From Rhizophagus clarus (Eukaryota; Glomeromycota; Glomeromycetes; Glomerales; Glomeraceae): a stretch of DNA of 64,000 nt. Below the pieces are notes generated by a model. That model saw only the letters and a list, made by a program, of their open reading frames with translations. It had not been told where the DNA came from and searched no databases. The position numbers and the translations under genes were made by a program. The stretch spans positions 622,501 through 686,500 of the forward strand of contig BLAL01000060.1 in NCBI GenBank assembly GCA_015698045.1, in the 5' to 3' direction. Of this stretch, positions 23,198-32,948 are shown one piece after another (positions within the stretch are counted from its first letter, which is position 1; every line of letters begins with the position of its first letter).

Positions 23198-25620
23198 TTA
23201 ATCCTCAAATTCCTTCGCTAAATCATTAACGTTATAATTTAATATGCCTCTTCCTGCTACTTCATTATCATTTTGATTATTTCCATCCACATTATCATTA
23301 GTTTCTTCACCTTCCTCTTCCAGAAATTCTCTAACATTTTCTAATCTATTTAAAATCTTTGGGCTTGACAGTTCTAATGTATTTTTGATCCACACCATTA
23401 CTCTATGACTTGGTATTATATGTCTATCAGTTGTTCTTCGTACATCTTGACTCACATCTGTTGCAATTTCATTATCATCATCTTCAAGCTCTGGCCATTC
23501 TGCTAATGCTTTATTTATAATAGTATTTAATTCACTATTACTGAATTTCTGCGAATTTCTTTTGGTACCTTTTCCATAAAAAGCAAATTTGTAAGAAGTA
23601 TTTGATCTATAATATGTTATTAATTTTAGCATTGATTCTAATCATTCTACACCAAGTTTAAGATATCTTTTGTTGGAAAGCCAACTACAAATTGAAAATC
23701 CATGCTCACAGCTGACACTATTAAGACAGATCGAAAATAAGTGAATTGCAAGTTGTTGCAGATATAATGGTTCTAATTCCATACTTGACTACCACTTAAT
23801 CAGGGTATCTCTCTGTATATAGTTGATTAAAAGAATTTTCTTTATTTTTATATTTCAATAAATGAGAACAAAGGGTACGAGCCTCATGTAAATCCATTCC
23901 TAGTTTTTGTGCTGTAGTCCCAGCATATTTAACTATTCGTGCTCAAATTCCATGTTTTAAGGGTTCAGCTAATTAAATATAATTTTGTATTATTAATTAT
24001 TACATTAATTATTACTTAGTTATTTTTATTATAAGATAAAAGAATAATAAATAAATAAATAAATAAATAAATAAATCAATACCTTGAAAAAGAGGATTCA
24101 AAAAAAATGCCAATAAGTAATCATTATCGTCAAATTTATTGAAATGTGCATTTATTTTTTCAATGTAATAATTGCGAAATTCTGAATAAAATTGTCATAG
24201 TAGTTTCTTTATTACAAGAGAAATACGAGCTAATTCTAAGTAACAATCACTCAAATCAGCTTCTCTTCTTTCTAATGCTAACATGACCTTACACAATGGA
24301 TTTAGAATGAATCCAAGAATCTTTAACTTGTTAAAAAATTCCATGAACAAATAATAGGTTTAATTCTATCATTTATTAATAAATCTGAATGATTGGATGC
24401 CATCTATAAAAAAAATTCATTAATCATATAATTACAGTATAAATAATAAAATTAGCATTTCTTATGTTTTCTAAAATGACTTTCACTCTCAGAGTATTAT
24501 CAATACTTTGATATGTGGTAGTCCACCTAGTTTTATAGTAGGGAACGATTACACTGCCTTTAATATTCTTGTATTTAAAAGTTCACAAAATTTAGCACTT
24601 AATTTTTTTTTTTTGTAAAAAAAAAAAATTCAATTTAGAAAATTTAAACAAAATTAATCACATCCAAGTTTAAATATCCTTACCTGTTCTTGCATTATTT
24701 TTAAAAAATGCTGCTAAAATATTCACTTTTTTTAGGAGCTTATCGGCGAATAAATGTTGAACTATGTTACATGACATTAAGTTAATGTAATGCGAAATAC
24801 ATCAAACATTCATTATGTTTGGAAATTTATTTTCAGTTAATTTGCATACTTTTCAAATGTTAAAATTATTATCGCTGACAATAGCTGAGAATTTTAACAC
24901 TCCAACTCTATTAATAATATCTTCAATCTTTTCCACAATGTATTCTCCTGTATGCGAATTACTGAATAGATCAGAAAGTTGAAACACATATTCCTTTCAA
25001 TTTGAAAGTAATATGGCAAAGTTCCATATGGATTGATGGTTGGGAGATAAACAGCCATCTAAAACTAATATTAAATCAAATATATCAAGAAATTTATTTC
25101 ATCAAAATATTTTTTTTTAGATAAATACCTAGCGTTAAATTGTCAGATATTTGCAATTCTTTATAAATTTTAGAATTGATATCTCTCAATTCATCTTCAA
25201 ATAATCGATTGGCTAATAGTTCACAAGATAGAGGATCATATGTGATGTTAAGTTCATTGATAAAATCTATAAAAAATGGCGATTTAACTACATGAAAAGT
25301 TATTCTGCAACATACAAAGAACTTTAACAAAACTCTATTGATTCTATCAATTCTTCCTTAAGGAAGTGGTTCATCAGTATCGTGATAATCATGTAAAGAT
25401 GTTTGATTAAAAACTCTCCTTTTTTTATAATTTTTGTTTGCTTTCTCTTCAAATATTTTTTGATACTTACGAATTAAGTAAGGTAAAGCGTTTAGACAAT
25501 GGTTTGCAATATGTTCTTGTAATGCAAACACATCCCTTCTCCTAAAGAGTTTGAAATATTCAGAAATGTCAAGGAAGACCAATTTAGTGATGGAAGTGAT
25601 GGATATAATTATTTAACGAA
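23198..25620 (-). pseudogene. hAT-family transposase relic
   Basis: Read on the minus strand from about 25620 down. An N-terminal part has F-R-R-R-D-V-F-A-L-Q-E-H-I-A-N-H-C, as in hAT proteins after a BED finger (the Cys pair itself is not visible). Next come F-F-V-C-C-R-I-T-F-H-V-V-K-S-P-F-F and, at 25330-25094, I-T-Y-D-P-L-S with L-A-N-R-L-F-E-D-E-L. At about 25040-24700 there are V-S-D-N-N-F-N-I and C-I-S-H-Y-I-N-L-M-S-C-N, the region around the second catalytic Asp and the C-x-x-H motif. The acidic C-terminal part (23632-23198) is open for 144 codons. Stops, frame changes and probable introns break the gene. hAT transposases act as dimers and make 8-bp target duplications. It may be the source for the hAT ends at 22098 and 30260, but this is inference. 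Confidence 0.75.
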
Positions 25621-25639
25621 TATTAGATACTGGAATTAT

Positions 25640-26508
25640 TGTATACAAAATTCTAACAAAAAAAAAAGCTAAAAAAAAAAGAGTTTATTGTAAAACTCCA
25701 CAAGAACTTTGGAAAGATCGAGATATAAATGTAATTTATTTATTTTATAAAAATAAGGAAGTTCAGACAAAATGAAGAATATACTAGAAAAAAAAAAATA
25801 AAAATAAAAATAAAAATAAAATAAAATATCATAAGCTCCAAGTTCTGAAATAAAGATATGATATGATTGGCGAAAAGATTTGATGTTAGAACAAGGACTA
25901 AAACTGTAGAAGAGTATACGACTACTTGAACATATGTTTGAATTCACTAAGCAATTGATGCCAGATTTTCTTTATTATGAACTGTTTAAAATGTTAAGCC
26001 AAGTTCAATGTAGAAATAATATTTACATAGTACATTCAAAAAAAAAAAGATCTGTGTTAGGTAAATTGCAATTGATTTTATTTTTATTATGTCTTTCTAA
26101 AATTTAATAAATACAATACCATCTCCAGCAGCACATCTTTCTTCACAAAAATCTCTCGTTCTGACCAATACAAACTCAGGTTATTAATTTAAACGAGGAT
26201 TGATCAAAATCTGGTTACTGGTGAAATATTACGTATAGCAAAGGTTCTTACAATCTATTAATTAATAAGTGTTTTTTTAATAATAATGACTTTGGTTTCA
26301 TTATCTTGTATTAGCTTTATTGTTAATAATATATATATGGAGATACGTTATTTTCAGATGAATGTAGGGTAGAGTAGGAGCGCATTTAAACGGAAAGTAA
26401 TGATGTGTCACTTGGAGTTAATACTTTCTTATTTTCACTCAAATATTCTTTAGACATTTGATCAAGATTTGGTTTGTTCTTTCTTCAGATGAACAATCAC
26501 ATTTAGTT
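25640..26508. other. AT-rich spacer
   Basis: It contains an (aaaat)n pentanucleotide run at about 25790-25825. Nothing coding can be supported; the minus frame at 25669-25947 is low-complexity Phe/Tyr. Confidence 0.5.
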
Positions 26509-26691
26509 TATTGCCATTTTCAAAATGGTGCGATTTTCAAATTTGAGGAGTTGTTAACAAAAAAAAGAATTTGAATTCCAAAATCTGTGTAATATTGTGA
26601 TCTGTCCAATAAGATTTTAAAATAAAAATCAAATTTTTTTGAGTTTTTTAACACGTAAAAAATCTATTTCGCGTATAAAGTGTATATAAGA

Positions 26692-28060
26692 ATGTCTTCT
26701 ATTCCACCAAGAAACTACCAAATTGAAGTGTGTTTTATATGTCAAATATGCATGTATTGTGGTATAGATTTGACATCAAATAATTGTGATTGTAACAAAA
26801 TGGTCAAACCAACCAAAAAAAATCGTACTGAAAAAGTTCCATATTTTAGAAACTTAGCTTATAAACCAGATAAAATACATGAAAAAATAAAAATTGCTTT
26901 ATCATTTAGCAATCAAAAATATGGATATAAGTTGAATATGGAACAGCCATGTAATTGTATACTTTGCTCGGCATGTAACAGTCAAATTAACAGAGATATT
27001 AAAGCAGCTGATAAAAATAAAAAATTTATTATCATTCCTCCTTCACCAACCAATGATACTACTACACCATCTATACTACCGCAAATAGAATTCAAATTAC
27101 GTATGTTTATCAAACAAAACAAACAAATATTGCCTGCTATAATAATTAGCTTTAATTTAGAATATCCAACCTTTATTGATTTTAGGGATAAACTTGAGTC
27201 ATTTATCTGCGAACAAGTTGGATTAATATATAAAAATGAATATATTTTAGCATACAAATCATATTCAGAGAGTGGAGCTGGAACACTTTTAGGTAACAAA
27301 GAAGCATACACCTAAAGAAGCAGATTTGGATGAAAATGAAGCATTGATTGGTTCTTATATAATAAAATTAAATGATAAGTATATTTGTGATGTTCAAAAT
27401 CACAAACACTGTTTTATTAAAGAGGACCGTCATTTACCTTTAACTAATTTTGCAATTAGTTTATGGGCTAAAGAAATTGTATGTATTTACAAATATATTA
27501 CAAGTTTTAAATTTTATAATATTATTAAATTTATTTTATTTTTATTATAGGTAAATAAAAATACAGATTTAGATACTCCTCCTAATCATGCTATGTTTAG
27601 TATGATGCATTCAATAAAAGTAACTAAAAGAAATTCTTCTAATGTTACTGATGATTTCATTAATAATTCTCAAATGATAACATATTCGCAATATCCCTAC
27701 CATTCTTATTATCCTCAACAAATGTATTATTCATCATATCCATATTATCATTCTGATTATGATTCAAGAAGATCTTCAATTATTTCACAATTATCAGATC
27801 AAAGTTTATCAATTTCTTCACAAACATCATTAGATCACAATTTAACAAAAAAAACTATACCAAGTATGGAAGATTTTTTGAAAAACCTAGATCAAGAATA
27901 TGGAAATAGAAAATTTACATGCTATTTATCTGTTTTTAAAGAACAGGAAATTCTTGTTAATCAACTTACAAGATTATCAGAATCTGAATATATTTCAATG
28001 GGTGTAACAATTATTGAACATAGACAAATATTGCATGATGAGGCAAAAAAATATGAGTAA
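26692..28060 (+). CDS. Cys-rich protein with SAM-like C-terminus, transposon-borne
   Basis: ATG at 26692; exon 1 to 27478, intron 27479-27550 (gtatgt...ttattatag), exon 2 27551-28060 (TAA). N-terminal: C-x2-C-x2-C-x2-C-x8-C-x-C, then about 60 residues later a C-x2-C-x2-C-N-S, arranged like two metal-binding clusters. The middle contains a Ser/Tyr-rich stretch with many Tyr-Pro and Ser-Tyr pairs (about 27690-27780). The last 65 residues (S-M-E-D-F-L...L-S-E-S-E-Y-I-S-M-G-V-T...R-Q-I-L) fit a SAM domain, which usually mediates protein-protein contacts. Around 27285-27310 the frame changes by one base (ctttta-ggtaac); this may be a real frameshift, a sequence error or unusual splicing. It lies within the TIRs of a mariner-like element, convergent with the transposase. 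Its role is unknown. A paralogue starts at 63583. Confidence 0.75.
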
Positions 28061-28779
28061 TTTCAATACATATTTTACATTTTTTGTATATATTTTTGTA
28101 TATTTCATTTTATTAGTATAATAATTTAATAAAAGTTAATGGTATTACAAATAAATATACACATTATAAATGAAAATAAATTTCAAAATTTTATTTTATT
28201 TATAAATAAACTGATTCTTCAAAATATTTTTTTGCTATATCTGGTGTAGTTTGAGCTAATGCAACTAAAATTAAATATATTGGGTCAAAATAATTTGCAA
28301 AATCTCTGTATCTTTTTAACCAAGATTTCACTAGTCGAAAAAGGACAATTCGGCCTAAATTTGATCAGGTCAAATATAGGTCAAATGACGATCTAACCTA
28401 TGTCAAATTGAGGCCAATTTTTTTGGCGCATTTAGGGTGCCAATCGTCTCAAATTCAGAAAGAAAATTCAACCATCATTTAACCTATATTAGGATATTAT
28501 TACATATTTATTCGACTCTAAAAAAAACTATATTCGACTACTATATGCAACCCGAATATAATTGTTAAATAGGTCGAACTAGAGGTTTTTCGAGGTCAAA
28601 TAATAGTAGTTTTATTAACATTTTATTTATAGCTACATATTATAATATTATATAAAAATCTATCTAATATTTATCTATCTATATATTATCACTTGTTATT
28701 ATTCACATTAATCTATCCGCCATTATATCCACAACCATCATCTACACAATCAAATATCCTAAAAAATCCTAAATCATTC

Positions 28780-29990
28780 TTGCCAAATTTCGCGTCCAGA
28801 GAGCTGAAGAACAAACTGTCTAAAAAAAAGAAAAAATAAATTAGTAATTATTTTTTAAAAGGCGAAAGAAATCTTAAAAAAAAACATACTCGCTGAATTC
28901 TTGCATTAAAAAAACACACCATCAAATCCACACATCCAAAGATTGAAGGTTTGTTAAAGATCATTCTTGTTGAATTTCACGTCCAGAGAGCCGAAAAATA
29001 AACTATTTAAAAAAAAGAAAAAATAAATTAGTAATTATTTTTAAAAGGCGAAAGAAATCTTAAAAAAAAAATACTCTGAATTCTTACGTCAAAAAAACTG
29101 AACTTGCCTAAAAAAAATAGAGAATTAAAACGTTAGTAATCGTTTTGTTAAATAAATAAACTGAATATTTCATCTTACCAAAATTATATCAAAGATGTTG
29201 AAAATTAGCCGTCTATAATTAAAATAATCAAAATATTAATACATGATTCATTAAAAAAATAAATTTAATTAAAAATAAAAAAAAAAATATTAAAACTCAC
29301 TGAAAGCCGAGTTGTTAAAACTGTCTTGTTGCTACCAAATTCCACACGAGTATCAACTATCTAAAAGGAGTAAAATAAGTTGTTAATAAACGTCATAAAA
29401 ATCACAAAATAAAATGAAAAAATTAAAATACTCACCAAAATCCTACACAAACTGAAGAGCTAGCCGTTTAAAAAAGAGTAAAAATGAGTCATTAATTGTA
29501 AAATATCAAAATAAAATGAAAAGATACTCCTGAGATCTTACTGAAGAGCCAACCGTCTAAAAGAAATGAAAAAAAATGAAAAGATACTCTCGAGATCCTA
29601 TCGAAGAGCCAACCATCTAAAAAAAATGAAAAAAAATGAAATTATTAACTGTCCTTTAGAAATCATAGAATAAAAAAATTAAACTTTACAATTCTTACTA
29701 AAATACCACGTCTAAAGAGCCGCAAAAAGAAACGGCCCCTAATGTCAAAGAACCAGTTGCCTGCAAAAAAAAATGAACTGTTAATAAAGTTCGTTTAAAG
29801 TTAAAAGAAAAAACAATTTCACTTACCTAGATCCAAGGAAGAAATCTGAGAGAATACTAAATAAAAAAAAGTAACTGAACTTTTAGAAGTCGTTCGTTAA
29901 ATTAAGAGTAGTTAAAGAAAAAAAAATTATTACCGTAAAATTTCACGTTCAAAGAAGACTAAAATATCCGCTTAAAACGAGTCATTTCAT
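28780..29990 (-). repeat. Exon/intron-like array in element A (minus strand)
   Basis: About 10 units of about 70-170 bp. On the minus strand each has an acceptor (ttt-ag after an A/T-rich, T-rich tract), a block of about 25-45 nt, a gtaag-like donor, and a tta(a/g)taa- or cgtta-type branch region about 20-30 nt before the next acceptor. One clear example: acceptor, a block of about 30 nt reading tattctctcagatttcttcc and on, then gtaagtgaaattg at about 29815-29855. Two neighbouring units (about 28790-28860 and 28975-29045) are near-identical (gccgaaa-like block and aaaggcgaaagaaatc). No long open frame crosses the blocks without splicing. Confidence 0.65.
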
Positions 29991-29999
29991 TGAGGATTT

Positions 30000-30180
30000 T
30001 TTAAAGAAAGTGCAGGAGAAGTGGGAAAAGAGAAATTAAGAAAGGGAAGGAAAAGGGAAAGATAAAGGAAAATATGAAGGGAAGAAAAAGAAAGAAGGGG
30101 AAAGATAAAAAATAGGGAAAGGACGAAAGGAGGTAAAAAACAAAAGAAAATGGTGAAGGAAAAAGGAAAAAAGTTTTAGA
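30000..30180 (+). promoter_or_regulatory. Purine-rich tract (C/T-rich on the array-sense strand) upstream of the element A array
   Basis: A dense G/A tract (gggaaag-, gaaggaa-type), which is C/T-rich on the minus strand, immediately upstream of the minus-strand array. The same C/T-rich tract lies at 55195-55320 in element B at the equivalent place. C/T-rich tracts are common near fungal transcription starts, so this could be the promoter of the array transcript; this is inference. Confidence 0.4.
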
Positions 30181-30259
30181 AACTTCATTAAATTTAGTCT
30201 TTTTTTTAAGCTTTAATTAGTTATGTGATATGTAACGTGACGCTTAATTAATATACACT

Positions 30260-31493
30260 TAAAGTTGCCTGCCGAAACTCAATAGACCAATGTCGAAATG
30301 TTGAAACTAAAAATATGTCAAAATGCTGAAATGCTGAAATAGTTTCAATATGTCAAAATTGCCGAAACTGTACAAAATTACCAAAATAGTTTTGGCATGT
30401 CAAAATTGCCAAAATTAAAACATTACTCTCGTGATATATAAATATTAAGATTTTAGTCATAATTTGATTCAAAATTGAACGATCCTAATTAATAATGTTT
30501 ATATAGATATTGATAAAGTTTGATACAAGTTTGATACAAGTTTGATACAAGTTTGATAGATTGATTGTAATTTGTAACGTCACAGCTATATAGCATGCAT
30601 ATTAAAAATTTAGTAAAAAAAATTTAAAATTAAACACATAAAAAACTAAAATTTATTGCAATACTTTATTTTATTGTTATAATTGAAATTGACTTCTGGA
30701 TTAAATAATAAATTATTACATTTAAAAAAAGTTTTTATATTATTGTTTGTAATAAAAAAATTTTATTGACCGGGTTTATCTAAAAGTCTGACAACCTAAA
30801 AAAATAAAAAAGAAACGTTAGTACATTTTTTTTAATATATTAAAAAAATTCCTCCTACTTTCCACTAAATTTACTTACATACATTTCAAGTCTGAGTTCG
30901 TTCAAGAAGTCTGGCAACCTAAAGAAAAAAAAAAGAAATAGAAGAAACGTTAGTATGTTTCTTCAATATATTAAAAAAAAATCCCCTCCCACTCCCAACT
31001 AACTTACTTGCATACTTTTCAAGTCTGGGTTCGTTCAAGAAGTCTGGCAACCTAAAGAAAAAAAAAGACATATGTAGATAGAAGAAATATTAGTATGTTT
31101 CTTCAATATATTAAAAAAAAATCCCCTCTCATTCCCCTACTAACTTACTTGCACACATTTCAAGTTTGGGTTTGTCCAAGAAGTCTGGCAACCTAAAGCA
31201 AAAAAAAATAAAAATAAAATTTTTTTTTATCCGGTTTAAAAAAAACCGTAACCATTTTTTTTTTCAAAAAAAAAAGATTATCTATGATCAGTAAATCAGC
31301 TCATATGACCGATATTAAAACTGATCAGAAATCTGCAAACCGCAGATTAGTGAATGCTGAAACTATCAAAATAGATTTGGTATGTCAAAACTATTTTGGC
31401 ATTTTGACAAATCAGAAGGTCAATGTCGAAATGTTAAAATAGTTTCGACAATTTCAATATGTCAAAACTCCTTAGTTTCGGCAGGCAACTTTA
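30260..31493 (-). mobile_element. Element F: non-autonomous hAT transposon nested in element A
   Basis: 1234 bp with a perfect 8-bp target duplication tatacact (30252-30259 and 31494-31501). Ends: taaagttgcctgccgaaact on the left and the reverse complement of the right. Subterminal parts are rich in aaaatgtc/gaaatag motifs in both orientations. Element B, the sister of A, lacks F at the matching site, so F came after A's amplification. No transposase; a three- to four-unit exon-like array lies inside (30770-31195). Confidence 0.92.
30770..31195 (-). repeat. Exon/intron-like array in hAT element F
   Basis: Four units with about 130-bp spacing. On the minus strand the blocks start gttgccagacttcttgaacg and end near tgaaa(a/t)gtatgcaa, about 42-46 nt, followed by gtaagt donors. 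Between blocks is a clear branch site: the reverse complement of 30944-30956 reads atactaacgtttc, a perfect TACTAAC core. Then follows a T-rich tract and ctttag before the next block. The first unit (30770-30795) is truncated. Donor, branch and acceptor all sit in the expected order and spacing. Confidence 0.75.
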
Positions 31494-32948
31494 TATACAC
31501 TATTCGACTATAATTCAACAATGTCGAATATATGTTTAATCATAGATCATTACTAATTGAGGTTGAATAATTTTTAATTTTGGTCAAATATAGGCCAAAT
31601 TTTATTAAGGCCGAATATTCCTTTTTCGACTAATGTTTTAATGCTGAAAAAGCTGTTTCAATGGGATTTAAATCTGGTGAATAGGGCGGTAAATAAAGTA
31701 TATTCCACCAATGTCTTCTACTGCTGTACCTAAATCATCATCATGATGTATACGTGCATTATCCATAACTAATACACTATATTTAGCCAGATATGGATTC
31801 ATTTGAGGTATCTTATTGAAACAAATGAATATTGTTAATAAAAAATTCTAAATAATGATATAAATATAAATTATTTACCAATTGTGTTAAAACAAAAGTT
31901 TTAAATCTCTCTTTATCACAACTCCCTTCCATAATATCAATAGCAATGAAACCTTCTAAAGATAGGGCAGGTAAAATAGTATAACATTTTCCCCTAACAA
32001 AAACAACACTTTTTTTTGCTCTAGTGTTGATAGAAGAATAGCCATATAATCTGGTAAGTATCCTCTTATCCTTTGCAGATTCGTCAATAAAAATTAGTTG
32101 TTCAGCAGTATAATTCATTCTAATATAATATAAATAAACACCTCGCAATATATCACTTCTTTCTTTTGATGCTTTTTGTATTTTCTTTCTAGTTATACCA
32201 CAAAATTTAAGAGAACGCCATAATGTTGGAATAGAAATCAGTTTTCCTATTCTCTGCTCCATCTCGTGTACCAATTCATCAAGGTACCAATCTACTTTGT
32301 CTTTAACCAAGCTTTCCAATACCTATAAATTATAAACTCTGTTAGATAAAAAATAATATATAGTTATTACATCAAAATAATTATTACCTGCATATCTTGT
32401 CTTGATAATATTTTTCTTCTTCCCACTTTACCAACAAATGGATCTTTTACACATCCCCATTTTTTAAAAATTCTACAGACTTTATAAACAGTTGACTCGC
32501 TAACATACATTCTTTTAGCAATTTTATTTTGCGTTAAACCCTCAGCTTAACAATAAATAATTCGCCATCTCAAATCTTCACTTAGACTTTTTCCTATCCT
32601 TAATCTAATATTGCTTTAAGAAATTATAATATTGTTAATTTTCAACAACTAAAGCGTATTTTGTAATAAAAAAAAGAGAAACTAAAAAAATTCGCAAAAA
32701 TTTGCAAAAATTTGCGGGAATTCGTTTTATTAGAGGTAATATTTTTGAGAATTCGAAGGTAAAGAACTACTTTAGTACTATAAAACTCAGAATATAGTAA
32801 CTGTAAGACCCATAATATATATTTGTAAAAAGAATTCGCAACGTTTGTTATAAATTTTAAAAAGAGTTCGCAAAAAAATGCAAAATTCACGTAATTTGTA
32901 ACATGTTGTCATGTAATCAAAAATTGCACCATTTTGAAAATGGTGATA

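Larger units (their letters stand above)
28329..31635 (-). mobile_element. Element A: non-autonomous CACTA-like transposon
   Basis: 3307 bp. Ends: left cactagtcgaaaaaggacaa; the reverse complement of the right end begins cattagtcgaaaaaggaata. The 3-bp target duplication TTT lies at 28326-28328 and 31636-31638. CACTA ends with 3-bp duplications define the CACTA/EnSpm group. There is no transposase. It is about the same as element B (55001-58141) in inverted orientation: the 28329-28490 end matches the right end of B closely. Between the ends it holds a purine-rich tract (30000-30180) and a minus-strand exon/intron-like array (28780-29990). A hAT element (F) is inserted at 30260-31493. Removing A and one TTT restores the transposase frame (A-L-K-S-W). 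Confidence 0.88.
28200..32610 (-). pseudogene. Tc1/mariner (IS630-type) transposase, split by element A
   Basis: On the minus strand: an HTH region at about 32610-32400 with L-T-Q-N-K-I-A-K-R-M-Y-V-S-E-S-T-V-Y-K-V, then an intron near 32388-32323. The 168-codon open part at 32319-31813 has F-I-D-E-S (first Asp) and T-R-A-K-K-S. An intron near 31880-31815 is followed by V-L-V-M-D-N-A-R-I-H-H (second Asp) and Y-S-P-D-L-N-P-I-E (final Glu), about 33 residues apart as in IS630/Tc1 proteins. After element A the last part resumes at 28325 with S-W-L-K-R-Y-R-D-F-A-N and stops at 28200-28202. There is an internal stop in the HTH part and a frame change near the D-P-L motif, so this copy is not intact apart from the insertion. 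Such enzymes cut at TIRs and insert at TA. Confidence 0.85.
26511..32946. mobile_element. Tc1/mariner-like transposon with two convergent genes, split by element A
   Basis: The ends are inverted repeats: left ttgccattttcaaaatggtg, right (reverse complement) tcaccattttcaaaatggtg, both adjacent to TA (26509-26510 and 32947-32948). Each end also holds a small palindrome (ccattttcaaaatgg). Inside are a plus-strand Cys-rich/SAM-like gene (26692-28060) and a minus-strand DDE transposase (28200-about 32610) that converge with about 140 bp between their ends. Element A (28329-31635) interrupts the transposase. Without A the element is about 3.1 kb. A two-gene mariner is unusual; most carry only a transposase. 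Confidence 0.85.

Noticed and set aside
26982-27311. Minus frame of 109 residues within the Cys-rich gene
   Set aside because: Shadow; the plus strand has Cys motifs conserved in the 63.6 kb paralogue.
30240-31500. Paired inverted regions at 30.26 and 31.49 kb read as terminal repeats of a retroelement
   Set aside because: They are inverted and not direct, have an 8-bp target duplication and no retroelement coding sequence; they fit a hAT element.
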